Shown here in pieces: positions 9,255 to 16,810 of a stretch of 45,075 nt of DNA (position 1 is the first letter of the stretch; each line of letters begins with the position of its first letter). Made by a program: the position numbers and the translations under genes. The stretch comes from Lachnospiraceae bacterium (GTDB taxonomy: Bacteria > Bacillota > Clostridia > Lachnospirales > Lachnospiraceae). Location: contig BLLW01000028.1 in the NCBI GenBank assembly GCA_011959285.1, forward strand, positions 1 to 45,075, read 5' to 3'. The notes beneath the pieces were generated by a model, which was not told where the DNA came from, searched no databases, and worked only from the letters and a program-made list of their open reading frames with translations.

Positions 9255-10248
9255 AAACTGTATTCCTGCTTCTGCGCTTCGTCGAATTGTTTTCTTTTGC
9301 CTCGTACGCCTCATATGCCTTTACGATTTTTTGTACCAAAGGATGTCTTACCACATCCCTGCTGGTCATTTTACATAGCTCAATTCCTTCAATATTCTGA
9401 AGGACTTTCTGTGCCACATCAAGTCCGGAAACCGCCCCTGGAGAAAGATCCTTCTGTGATGCATCTCCGGTTACAATTACCTTAGAGCCAAACCCGATTC
9501 TTGTAAGAAACATCTTCATCTGAGCAGGCGTGGTATTTTGAGCTTCATCCAAGATAATATAGGCATTATCCAGCGTCCGCCCCCTCATATAGGCTAAAGG
9601 CGCCACTTCTATCAGCCCTTTTTCCATATTTTTAAGGAAGGGCTCTGCACCCATAATCTGATAGAGCGCATCATACAAAGGACGCAGATAAGGATCCACC
9701 TTGCTTTGCAAGTCTCCCGGCAAAAATCCCAGCTTTTCCCCTGCTTCAATTGCAGGTCTGGTCAATATGATTCTCTCCACTTCCTGATTCTTAAACGCAG
9801 TTATCGCCATAGCCATGGCAAGATAGGTCTTCCCTGTGCCTGCCGGTCCTAAACCAAATACAATCATATTATTTCTGATTGCATCCACGTACCGCTTCTG
9901 ACCAAGAGTCTTTGGTTTAATCGGTTTGCCCGCTATGGTGTGACAAATACACTCTTTATCTATTTCCAGCAGAATATCTTCGTTTTCTTCCATGCTCATT
10001 GTAATTGCATAATCCACATTCTGTTCCTCTATGATATTTCCTCTCATTGATAATTCCGTCAATTCCTGAATCACTTTTTTTGCTTTTTTTACATAAGGCT
10101 CTTTTCCGCTGATCTGCACTTCTCCATTCCGGTCTACGATCGATACCTTAAGCTGTCTCTCCAGCTTTTTAATATGACTGTCAAACTGACCGAAAACGTT
10201 CTGCTGATCCTTTGCCGACACCCTGATCCGTTCAGAGACTTCTTCCAT
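9238..10248 (-). CDS. phoH: PhoH-like ATPase
   Basis: A 336-residue cytoplasmic P-loop ATPase, often linked to RNA metabolism and found next to ybeY. The Walker A motif GPAGTGKT begins at residue 134 and Walker B is AYIILDEAQN. The segments RPAIEAGEKLGFLPGD and TGDASQKDL are characteristic. The N-terminal 70 residues look like a KH-type nucleic-acid binding region, as usual in this family. The ATG at 10248 has GGGAG 6 bases upstream and lies 17 bases after the yqfD stop; a longer frame reaching into yqfD is rejected. The order yqfC-yqfD-phoH-HD-ybeY matches the conserved Firmicute sporulation/RNA cluster. Confidence 0.95.
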   Translation of the reverse strand: MEEVSERIRVSAKDQQNVFGQFDSHIKKLERQLKVSIVDRNGEVQISGKEPYVKKAKKVIQELTELSMRGNIIEEQNVDYAITMSMEENEDILLEIDKECICHTIAGKPIKPKTLGQKRYVDAIRNNMIVFGLGPAGTGKTYLAMAMAITAFKNQEVERIILTRPAIEAGEKLGFLPGDLQSKVDPYLRPLYDALYQIMGAEPFLKNMEKGLIEVAPLAYMRGRTLDNAYIILDEAQNTTPAQMKMFLTRIGFGSKVIVTGDASQKDLSPGAVSGLDVAQKVLQNIEGIELCKMTSRDVVRHPLVQKIVKAYEAYEAKENNSTKRRSRNTVYGKKQ

Positions 10249-10265
10249 CTGTTTCTCCCAATCTG

Positions 10266-11513
10266 CTATTCCTGGATTTCCTCTTCCTGTGGGGCTTCTT
10301 CCACCTGCACAAGCTGGGTTTTCCTTTCCGTTCCCGTTTTTTCTATTGCCAGAAAGTCCACTTTCATCTTCCATACGCCGGAAACCTTATTTATTGTAAC
10401 ATTTTTTTCTATAATTTGTACCCCTTTTTCCTGTAAAGTTTCTATAAATTTTTGTATTTTTTCTTCAAACAGTTTTTTCACTTCGCTTTGGCTGTAGATT
10501 TTCTCTTCGACTACATATTCTCTGACAAGATCACTTCCAATATACACCGGCAGATAATAATTTTCAAACAGCCTAAGCTGCTTTTTTTCTTCTATCACAT
10601 CATACTCTTCATACCTTTTTCCTATTGCCGGCAATTTCAATTTTTTTGTTCCAAACATGATAAAGAGGCTTCTTCTTTCATTGCCTGTATACTGCTTCTG
10701 CTCATATTGCTCTTTCAGCTCTTCTTTCATCTGATAGGTGCACCTTAGCATGATATCCGCATCTGCCCTGCAATAATCATACCGTCTGACTGTACTGTCT
10801 TCATTCATAATCGGGACACCGCCCTCAACCAGCACATCTCCCTTCTTTACCAATGTCCCCGCTGTCACCTTAGGGCTTCCACTGCGGGTAACAATACTGA
10901 CAATCTCTCCGTCTTTATCTGCAACCAGATCTACGCCCTCGCCTTTAGGCGGCTCTGGTTTGCTATCCTCTGCCTGAATCAGATCATTTTCCTTTACCTG
11001 AATTAAAAGCCTCGTTCCGTCAATCCTTGCGGAAGTCCATGTGACAATATCAAACTCATTTCTGATTGCCTTCTCCAGCGCTTCAATCTCAACCTCACTT
11101 TTTTTTATCCCTGCTTCAAATCCGTTGCTTACCAGAAAATCCTGAAAAACATCTGTGGTCACATAATAATTTCCCTCAACCTCAATTGCCCAGATAAATC
11201 CAGACATCCAAATCCAGAAAATAAGACTCCCCAAAAGTCCACCCACAAAGATTCTCCGTCTCCACATCCGCAAAGAAAGAAAGGGTAGTCCATAACGTTT
11301 CGTTATGACCACCCTGGTACCTGTTTTTCTCGAAATCCCCCTGAGACGATAAAACCCTTTCAGACTAATCTTCATGGTATAATATGCACCATGATTTTCA
11401 ATATCCCAGAGAAAAATATTATGATTGCTGCACAGGTTCATAAAACGCTCCGGCGAGAACCCAAAAACTTTAATAGAAAGATATCCCTTTAAAAAACGAA
11501 TGACTTGTATCAT
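10266..11513 (-). CDS. yqfD: Sporulation protein YqfD
   Basis: A 415-residue membrane protein of the YqfD family, which in Bacillus is expressed in the mother cell and needed for sporulation. The sequence starts with a GYLSIKVFGFSPERFMN segment typical of the family, has one hydrophobic helix (VGGLLGSLIFWIWMSGFIWA, about residues 91-110), and then an outside domain with IEVEGNYYVT and LLIQVKEND, typical of POTRA-like beta structure. The C-terminal 30 residues are acidic and glutamate-rich. The ATG at 11513 has GAGG 6 bases before it, whereas an in-frame GTG at 11525 has no good site. It follows yqfC by 28 bases. Confidence 0.93.
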   Translation of the reverse strand: MIQVIRFLKGYLSIKVFGFSPERFMNLCSNHNIFLWDIENHGAYYTMKISLKGFYRLRGISRKTGTRVVITKRYGLPFLSLRMWRRRIFVGGLLGSLIFWIWMSGFIWAIEVEGNYYVTTDVFQDFLVSNGFEAGIKKSEVEIEALEKAIRNEFDIVTWTSARIDGTRLLIQVKENDLIQAEDSKPEPPKGEGVDLVADKDGEIVSIVTRSGSPKVTAGTLVKKGDVLVEGGVPIMNEDSTVRRYDYCRADADIMLRCTYQMKEELKEQYEQKQYTGNERRSLFIMFGTKKLKLPAIGKRYEEYDVIEEKKQLRLFENYYLPVYIGSDLVREYVVEEKIYSQSEVKKLFEEKIQKFIETLQEKGVQIIEKNVTINKVSGVWKMKVDFLAIEKTGTERKTQLVQVEEAPQEEEIQE

Positions 11514-11541
11514 ACCGCACCTCACAAAGTTTATTCCCGTT

Positions 11542-11880
11542 TCACATGAGATAACGCACCGTCTCTACACAGCCGTTTATTTTCATGTCTTCATTTGTAT
11601 AATAAACAATGTTCAGCCGTCTTCCGCAGATTTCAATCTTACAGGTCTTTCCCTGAAGCAAAATCATCTGGCTGGTATATTCAATAATGCCTTTATAGTT
11701 TTCTACAAATACCTCTGTATTCCCCGTCAAAGTAACGATTGACGCCCCAAGAAGCGAATCCTTGGGCAGCTTTAAAGATTCTACCACAAGCTCCTTTCTA
11801 TGGGGATGGCTTACATCCTGTCTTTCCTCTCTGGTCTGATTCCATTTATTTTTTAGTCTACGGTTCTCTCGCTTCATCAT
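11542..11880 (-). CDS. yqfC: Sporulation protein YqfC (YabP family)
   Basis: A 112-residue protein. The region SLKLPKDSLLGASIVTLTGN...VFVENYKGIIEYT matches the YabP/YqfC family: LPKD, then a T/G-rich strand, then ENYKGI. Its position immediately before yqfD is the classical arrangement and supports the call. The start is one of two adjacent ATGs (11880 or 11877). Unusually for this window, neither has a recognisable ribosome binding site. A CATATAGT box (11886-11893) resembling a SigE -10 lies so close that the message might be almost leaderless; this is inference. Confidence 0.9.
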   Translation of the reverse strand: MMKRENRRLKNKWNQTREERQDVSHPHRKELVVESLKLPKDSLLGASIVTLTGNTEVFVENYKGIIEYTSQMILLQGKTCKIEICGRRLNIVYYTNEDMKINGCVETVRYLM

Positions 11881-11925
11881 ATCATACTATATGTGAAAGA
11901 AATGACAGCTATACCTGCTATTTTC

Positions 11926-12408
11926 TCATTTATGATATGGTTCCTTCTTGATAATCCGATACGCTCTGTAAATCTGTTCTAGCAAAATAACCCTCATCAA
12001 TTGATGAGGGAATGTCATGTTTGAAAAGCTCACCGCACGGTGAGCCGCTTTCGATATACTCTCATGGAGCCCCAGCGAACCGCCGATGATAAACTGTAGA
12101 TGGCTTTTCCCCTGCACTGCAAGGTGACTTAGCTGGTTTGCAAAGGATACAGAATTGGGCTTCTCCCCCTCGATTTCAAGCGCGATAACATAGGCATCCT
12201 CTTTCACATGTTTCAAGATTCGTACCGCTTCCTTTTCCCTAATCTGTTCTTCTAGCGCCGGTCCCGCATCGTCAGGCGTCTTTTCGTCCTGTACCTCAAT
12301 TATTTCCAGCTTGCAATATCTGCCAAGTCGTTTTTCATATTCTGATACCGCTTTCCTGTAAAAATCCTCTTTTATTTTCCCCACACAAATAATTGTTATT
12401 TTTTTCAA
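11926..12408 (-). CDS. rlmH: 23S rRNA pseudouridine(1915) N3-methyltransferase
   Basis: SPOUT-class methyltransferase that methylates pseudouridine 1915 of 23S rRNA in assembled ribosomes. Length (160) is the family norm. Visible motifs are the SAM-binding trefoil-knot glycine loop FIIGGSLGLHES and the conserved C-terminus SFSNMTFPHQLMRVILLEQI ending in PYHK. The N-terminus KKITIICVGKIKEDFY is also typical. The start codon is TTG at 12408, supported by GGAGG 9 bases upstream. It begins 2 bases after the stop of the preceding small membrane-protein gene, so translation is probably coupled. Confidence 0.97.
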   Translation of the reverse strand: MKKITIICVGKIKEDFYRKAVSEYEKRLGRYCKLEIIEVQDEKTPDDAGPALEEQIREKEAVRILKHVKEDAYVIALEIEGEKPNSVSFANQLSHLAVQGKSHLQFIIGGSLGLHESISKAAHRAVSFSNMTFPHQLMRVILLEQIYRAYRIIKKEPYHK

Positions 12409-12410
12409 TT

Positions 12411-12941
12411 TTATCTTCCTCCGGAAAAATCCCCGGAATTTTCCATGGAGATTCCTTCAAAAGTATCCTCAAAAATTTCAGGATAAATCTCTTCTACAAG
12501 CCTGTCCAGATAACCTTCATTCAAATTCATAAACTGGTTTTTGATTGCATTTTTCATATGATCATAGCGCTGAAAATATTGAACCTCTTCCCTCTCATCC
12601 GAAAATGCCAAAATCTCATCAATCTCTTCTTTTGAGAAGTTTTCCATACACCATTTTTTAATTTCAACCGTCAGGTTATTTTCCTTATAGGCTTTCCTTT
12701 TAAAGGTCCTGAAGTTTTTCATGGATATGATTCCCATAACAATGAACAGGAGAAACAAGACCCCCATAACGCCACTGATCATATACCTGTTAGTAAGAGA
12801 CATCTTAATGTCAATGATGCCAAGAAAAAACAGGACAATAACGATAAGTCCGACTCCGCCGACAATCAGAAAGGTATATGCCGAAGTTCTGTTCTCTTCC
12901 GCCTTTTCCTCATTGTTGACATAAACTGATCCCCATGCCAT
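12411..12941 (-). CDS. Hypothetical protein with two membrane helices
   Basis: A 176-residue protein that I do not recognise. It has a short charged N-terminus, two hydrophobic segments (about residues 22-44 and 53-73), and a C-terminal cytoplasmic-looking region of 100 residues rich in Glu, Lys and aromatic residues, with a KKWCMENFSKEEIDEIL segment. A strong GGAGG lies 9 bases before the ATG at 12941. It overlaps nothing and ends 2 bases before rlmH, so the two are cotranscribed. No catalytic motif is visible. It could help in protein quality or membrane sensing, but nothing in the sequence shows this. Confidence 0.75.
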   Translation of the reverse strand: MAWGSVYVNNEEKAEENRTSAYTFLIVGGVGLIVIVLFFLGIIDIKMSLTNRYMISGVMGVLFLLFIVMGIISMKNFRTFKRKAYKENNLTVEIKKWCMENFSKEEIDEILAFSDEREEVQYFQRYDHMKNAIKNQFMNLNEGYLDRLVEEIYPEIFEDTFEGISMENSGDFSGGR

Positions 12942-13000
12942 ATCCCAATACCTCCTTTAACCCCACTTCTTATTTTACTACGGATCGGCATAGGTTTCCA

Positions 13001-14059
13001 CTAGTTTTTATTCTTTGAGATCAGGCATGGAACACCAATATTGACATTGTCTCTCGGATGCATCCAGATATAATTGTCAGGATCACTGATTTCGACGTGA
13101 ACGGTTCTGTTTCCCTTTTTATCTTTATTCTCGTTCAAATAAATCCATGATCCGCTTTCTGCTTTTGCATTCCACTCTTTGGTGCTTTCATCTGCATAAA
13201 GATTTGTAATATAGAAATCACCATGAATAAGCCCTTTTTCATAGCTTCCGATTAAATTTGCATCATATCCTACGCCATTCAATAAAAGAGATTTGTTATA
13301 ATCGTAATGTTCAGAGCCTTCTCCTTCCGGCAGATCATTTAACCATCCGCCCGTATACTGATGATATGTATATAAATCCTGCGTATTTTCTGTGGCGTGC
13401 ATGTGGTAATGAATCCATGTACCATTTCCGCTCCTTACGCCATCCTTCCAGTCACCATAATAGTACTGATTATCTGCATACACTGCGATTCCTTTGCCTT
13501 CCGGCTGACCGTTTCCGTTTACGCCGCCGTAATAATAAAACTCCTTGCTCCCTTTAAGCTGCCACGACATAGCGATATAATGATCCAGATTGGCAAGATC
13601 ATCTAACGCCTTCTGGTTGTTCTGTTCCCAATAAGACATCATTTCCGCCAACTGTGTATCTTTATTGAATTTCACTTTGCTATAATCTATTTTTCCAGCT
13701 TCCATGATTTCCTTATAAGGCGTAGGACTCGGCAGCTCCATAGGCGGTATGGATGCATCTTCGCTTTCCTTCTCCTGACCGGCTTTTTCCGTATTCTCCT
13801 GGCTGTCCTGTCCACTGCCAGTAGGCGATGCCGTCACTGCCTGCGATATAGTCTGATTAATGCGATTCTCGTCTGCATAGTCCATAATATTCTGCTGCAG
13901 ATCCTCTGTCTGGTTCTCATCATGTTTCTTCGTCTGATTGACGATAAGCGTAACAGCAAGAATGAAAATAATCAGCGCAAATGGAACTACCTTGACCAGA
14001 ATTTTTGCCAACTCTCCTCCCGCATTTTCCGTTTCGTTTTCCTCAAATAATTTCTTCAT
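13001..14059 (-). CDS. Membrane-anchored MORN-repeat protein
   Basis: A 352-residue protein with one hydrophobic segment near the N-terminus (about residues 19-41, LAKILVKVVPFALIIFILAV), then a low-complexity Gln/Ser/Thr/Glu linker to about residue 110, and a C-terminal domain with MORN-like repeats. Examples are GNGQPEGKGIAVYADNQYYY, GDWKDGVRSGNGTW, GGWLNDLPEGEGSEHYDY and GSYEKGLIHGDF. The orientation suggests that the MORN part is outside the membrane. The ATG at 14059 has AAGGAG 5 bases upstream and lies within 2 bases of the preceding stop codon (TGA at 14062-14064). The function is unknown; MORN repeats elsewhere bind lipids or act as scaffolds. Confidence 0.82.
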   Translation of the reverse strand: MKKLFEENETENAGGELAKILVKVVPFALIIFILAVTLIVNQTKKHDENQTEDLQQNIMDYADENRINQTISQAVTASPTGSGQDSQENTEKAGQEKESEDASIPPMELPSPTPYKEIMEAGKIDYSKVKFNKDTQLAEMMSYWEQNNQKALDDLANLDHYIAMSWQLKGSKEFYYYGGVNGNGQPEGKGIAVYADNQYYYGDWKDGVRSGNGTWIHYHMHATENTQDLYTYHQYTGGWLNDLPEGEGSEHYDYNKSLLLNGVGYDANLIGSYEKGLIHGDFYITNLYADESTKEWNAKAESGSWIYLNENKDKKGNRTVHVEISDPDNYIWMHPRDNVNIGVPCLISKNKN

Positions 14060-14061
14060 AG

Positions 14062-14361
14062 TCACTCCTTAAAATCAAAGCAGCTTCTTCCTGTGGTCAC
14101 ACTGCGGATATACTCTCCCGCTTCCACATGTGCCGGTGACACCTGATAGGCTTTAAGCGCTTCCTCAGTCTCAAACCGGGAAATCAGGGCGATGTCCTTA
14201 TTACTAGATCCCATTTCATTAATCATCACTTGCAGAAAGACCACACCCTCCACGGTATCGGCTACCGCCTCAAGCCTCCTTTTTATTTCCAGTCCCGCTT
14301 CCTTCTTTTCCTGCTCTGATAAATCCTCCTTTAAATTCCACAAAACAATATGATGGACCAT
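14062..14361 (-). CDS. Dabb (stress-responsive A/B barrel) family protein
   Basis: A 99-residue single-domain protein. It starts MVHHIVLWNLKED, the typical Dabb opening (hydrophobic-His-His-hydrophobic-Val-x-Trp/Phe-Lys), and has an ALISRFETEEALKAYQVSPA middle and an HVEAGEYIRSV end, all characteristic of the small dimeric alpha-beta barrel family. Biochemical function is unknown for most bacterial members. AAGGAGG lies 7 bases before the ATG at 14361. It is the first gene of a short operon after a terminator at 14443-14463, and its stop is nearly fused to the start of the MORN-protein gene. Confidence 0.88.
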   Translation of the reverse strand: MVHHIVLWNLKEDLSEQEKKEAGLEIKRRLEAVADTVEGVVFLQVMINEMGSSNKDIALISRFETEEALKAYQVSPAHVEAGEYIRSVTTGRSCFDFKE

Positions 14362-14442
14362 GGTATATCCTCCTTCATAAACATACAACATTTTTTTTAA
14401 TTTTGTATTATTTAAATTATTAATATTTTCTTATAAAATCCA

Positions 14443-14463
14443 TGCCGGAAACAAGTTCCGGCA
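14443..14463 (-). terminator. Rho-independent terminator after nfnB
   Basis: Perfect 8-bp stem (TGCCGGAA / TTCCGGCA) with a 5-base loop, about 30 bases after the stop codon of the nfnB-like gene. On the minus strand it is followed by GGATTTTAT, a short imperfect U-tract, and then very AT-rich DNA. It probably ends the ftsK-fhs-folD-nfnAB run and separates it from the Dabb operon. Confidence 0.7.
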
Positions 14464-14494
14464 CGTCTTAAGACAACATGTTACTCTTTGTCAT

Positions 14495-15880
14495 TTATTT
14501 GTTTTTCAGATACTCGTCGATTCCCTTTGCGCCCGCACGTCCTGCGCCCATAGCAAGGATTACAGTGGCTGCTCCCGTCACAGCGTCTCCGCCGGCGTAA
14601 ACGCCTTCTTTCGTGGTCTTTCCAAAGGTCTCATCTGCTACGATACATTTCCACTTATTGACTTCCAACCCTTCCGTGGTGGACGAAATCAGCGGGTTGG
14701 GAGATGTCCCAAGAGACATGATCACGGTATCTACATCAATTGTAAACTCAGAACCAGGCACCTCAACCGGACGTCTTCTGCCGGACTCGTCGGGCTCTCC
14801 AAGCTCCATCCGAATACACCTTATACCTTTCACCCAGCCTTTTTCGTCTTCCAGAATTTCCACAGGATTGGTCAGAAGGTCAAAAATAATCCCCTCTTCC
14901 TTTGCATGATGCACTTCTTCCACACGGGCAGGAAGTTCTTCCTCGCTTCTTCTGTATACGATATGTACCTCTGCTCCAAGACGAAGCGCCGTCCTTGCGG
15001 CATCCATTGCCACATTTCCGCCGCCTACCACGGCTACCTTCTTGCCCCTCATGATGGGGGTACTGGATTCTTCATCGAAGGCCTTCATCAAATTGCTTCT
15101 GGTGAGATATTCATTTGCTGAGAATACGCCGTTTGCCTGCTCGCCAGGGATTCCCATGAATTTGGGAAGTCCTGCGCCGGAGCCGATAAATACAGCGTCA
15201 AATCCTTCTTCTGTAAGCAATTCGTCGATGGTCACCGATTTTCCAACCACAACATTGGTCTCGATCTTTACGCCAAGAGATTTCACATTTTCAATTTCCT
15301 TCGCCACCACATTGGTCTTGGGAAGACGGAATTCCGGAATACCATATACAAGCACGCCGCCCGGCTCGTGAAGCGCTTCAAAGATAGTCACTCCATATCC
15401 CATCTTTGCAAGATCTCCTGCACAGGTAAGTCCTGCAGGTCCTGAACCGATCACTGCCACTTTCTTTCCATTCTTTTCCTCAGCGCCCTGAGGCTTTATC
15501 CCGTTTTCTGCAGCCCAGTCTGCCACAAACCGTTCCAGCTTGCCGATAGAGATTGGCTCTCCCTTGATTCCTCTGATACACTTTCCCTCACACTGGCTCT
15601 CTTGGGGGCACACACGCCCACAAACGGCAGGCAGTGCCGAAGATTCACTGATTACCTGATAAGCTGCTTCTACATCTCCATCTTTCACCTTTTCTATAAA
15701 TCCTGGAATATCTATGGATACAGGGCAGCCCTTGATACACTGCGCATTTTTACAGTTGATGCATCTTGCCGCTTCCTCCATTGCTTCTTCTTTGTTATAT
15801 CCCAGACAGACTTCCTCAAAATTGGCAGCCCGAACTTTTGCATCCTGTTCCCTGACAGGGACTTTCTTTAATACGTCCAT
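14495..15880 (-). CDS. nfnB: NfnB-like / glutamate-synthase small-subunit-like NADPH oxidoreductase
   Basis: A 461-residue flavoprotein. It has an N-terminal bis-[4Fe-4S] domain (Cys40, 43, 48, 52 in CINCKNAQCIKGCP, and Cys87, 91, 97, 101), an FAD-binding motif GSGPAG at 145-150, and an NADPH-binding GGGNVAMDAAR segment. This is the architecture of glutamate synthase small subunit and of NfnB. Because the previous gene encodes the matching NfnA subunit and overlaps it by one base (TAATG), the NfnAB reading is preferred: NADH-dependent reduced ferredoxin:NADP+ oxidoreductase, which balances NADPH, NADH and ferredoxin by electron bifurcation. GGAGGTG stands before the ATG. A glutamate synthase role is possible if a large subunit lies elsewhere. 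Confidence 0.88.
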   Translation of the reverse strand: MDVLKKVPVREQDAKVRAANFEEVCLGYNKEEAMEEAARCINCKNAQCIKGCPVSIDIPGFIEKVKDGDVEAAYQVISESSALPAVCGRVCPQESQCEGKCIRGIKGEPISIGKLERFVADWAAENGIKPQGAEEKNGKKVAVIGSGPAGLTCAGDLAKMGYGVTIFEALHEPGGVLVYGIPEFRLPKTNVVAKEIENVKSLGVKIETNVVVGKSVTIDELLTEEGFDAVFIGSGAGLPKFMGIPGEQANGVFSANEYLTRSNLMKAFDEESSTPIMRGKKVAVVGGGNVAMDAARTALRLGAEVHIVYRRSEEELPARVEEVHHAKEEGIIFDLLTNPVEILEDEKGWVKGIRCIRMELGEPDESGRRRPVEVPGSEFTIDVDTVIMSLGTSPNPLISSTTEGLEVNKWKCIVADETFGKTTKEGVYAGGDAVTGAATVILAMGAGRAGAKGIDEYLKNK

Positions 15881-16767
15881 TATTTATCACCTCCGCAATT
15901 TCCGCATCCACCATGATGGGTATCTCCTTCTTTTGCCTTGAGAAATGCTCTTCCTTCTTCTGTTTTATAAATTTGCTGACGCTGCATCGCTTCATCAAAG
16001 TTTACCTGATGCCCGTCAAATTCAGGACCGTCCACACATGCAAATTTCACCTTGCCGCCTACCGTCACACGGCATGCCCCGCACATACCGGTCCCGTCTA
16101 CCATAATTGGATTTAAGCTGACAATGGTGGGTATCTCAAGTTCCTTGGTCAGTTTACATACAAATTTCATCATAATCATCGGTCCGATTGCAACGCACAC
16201 GTCATAGTGCTTTCCTTCATTCACCAGCTCCGTGATGGTCTGAGTGACCATTCCGCTTCTGCCATAAGACCCATCGTCCGTAGTCACATACAGATTACCT
16301 GCAACTTCTTTCATCTCTTCTTCCAGAATCAGAAGTTCTTTGGTCTTTGCACCTACGATTACATCTGCATCAATGCCCTTTTCATGGAGCCATTTCACCT
16401 GTGGATACACCGGCGCTGTACCCACGCCGCCAGCCACAAATAACATTTTCTTATTCTTAAGCGTCTCAAAGTCTTCTGTCACAAATTCCGACGGGCATCC
16501 AAGGGGTCCTACAAAATCATGGAATGCATCTCCTTCCTTCAAAGATGCCATAAACTGCGTGCCCGCGCCTACAATCTGAAATACGATTGTCACGGTTCCC
16601 TTTTCTGTGTCATAATCACAGATTGTAAGAGGGATTCTCTCTGAGCATGCATCTGTCCTGACAATTACGAACTGCCCCGGTTTACATGCCTTTGCTACTC
16701 GTTTCGCTTCCACTACCATATAATAAATATTGGTGGCAAGCTCTTTTGCTTCTAAAATCTTGTACAT
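15880..16767 (-). CDS. nfnA: NfnA-like sulfide/dihydroorotate dehydrogenase-type FAD/NAD subunit
   Basis: A 295-residue protein of the ferredoxin-NADP reductase fold. FAD contacts are in RIPLTICDYD (about residues 44-53), NAD binding in AGGVGTAPVYP (about 112-122), and a [2Fe-2S] site is suggested by GTGMCGACRVTV...FACVDGPEFDGH (Cys229, 232, 244). It matches the small subunit of NfnAB, annotated in many genomes as sulfide/dihydroorotate dehydrogenase-like. The C-terminal tail HHGGCGNCGG (285-294) is a Cys/Gly-rich extension. It overlaps nfnB by one base, so subunits are made together. It follows the zinc-ribbon protein gene and the folD gene, linking NADPH balance with folate C1 metabolism. 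Confidence 0.9.
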   Translation of the reverse strand: MYKILEAKELATNIYYMVVEAKRVAKACKPGQFVIVRTDACSERIPLTICDYDTEKGTVTIVFQIVGAGTQFMASLKEGDAFHDFVGPLGCPSEFVTEDFETLKNKKMLFVAGGVGTAPVYPQVKWLHEKGIDADVIVGAKTKELLILEEEMKEVAGNLYVTTDDGSYGRSGMVTQTITELVNEGKHYDVCVAIGPMIMMKFVCKLTKELEIPTIVSLNPIMVDGTGMCGACRVTVGGKVKFACVDGPEFDGHQVNFDEAMQRQQIYKTEEGRAFLKAKEGDTHHGGCGNCGGDK

Positions 16768-16810
16768 TACTTATCCCTTTCTTTTATATACATAAATTTT
16801 TTATAAACGA

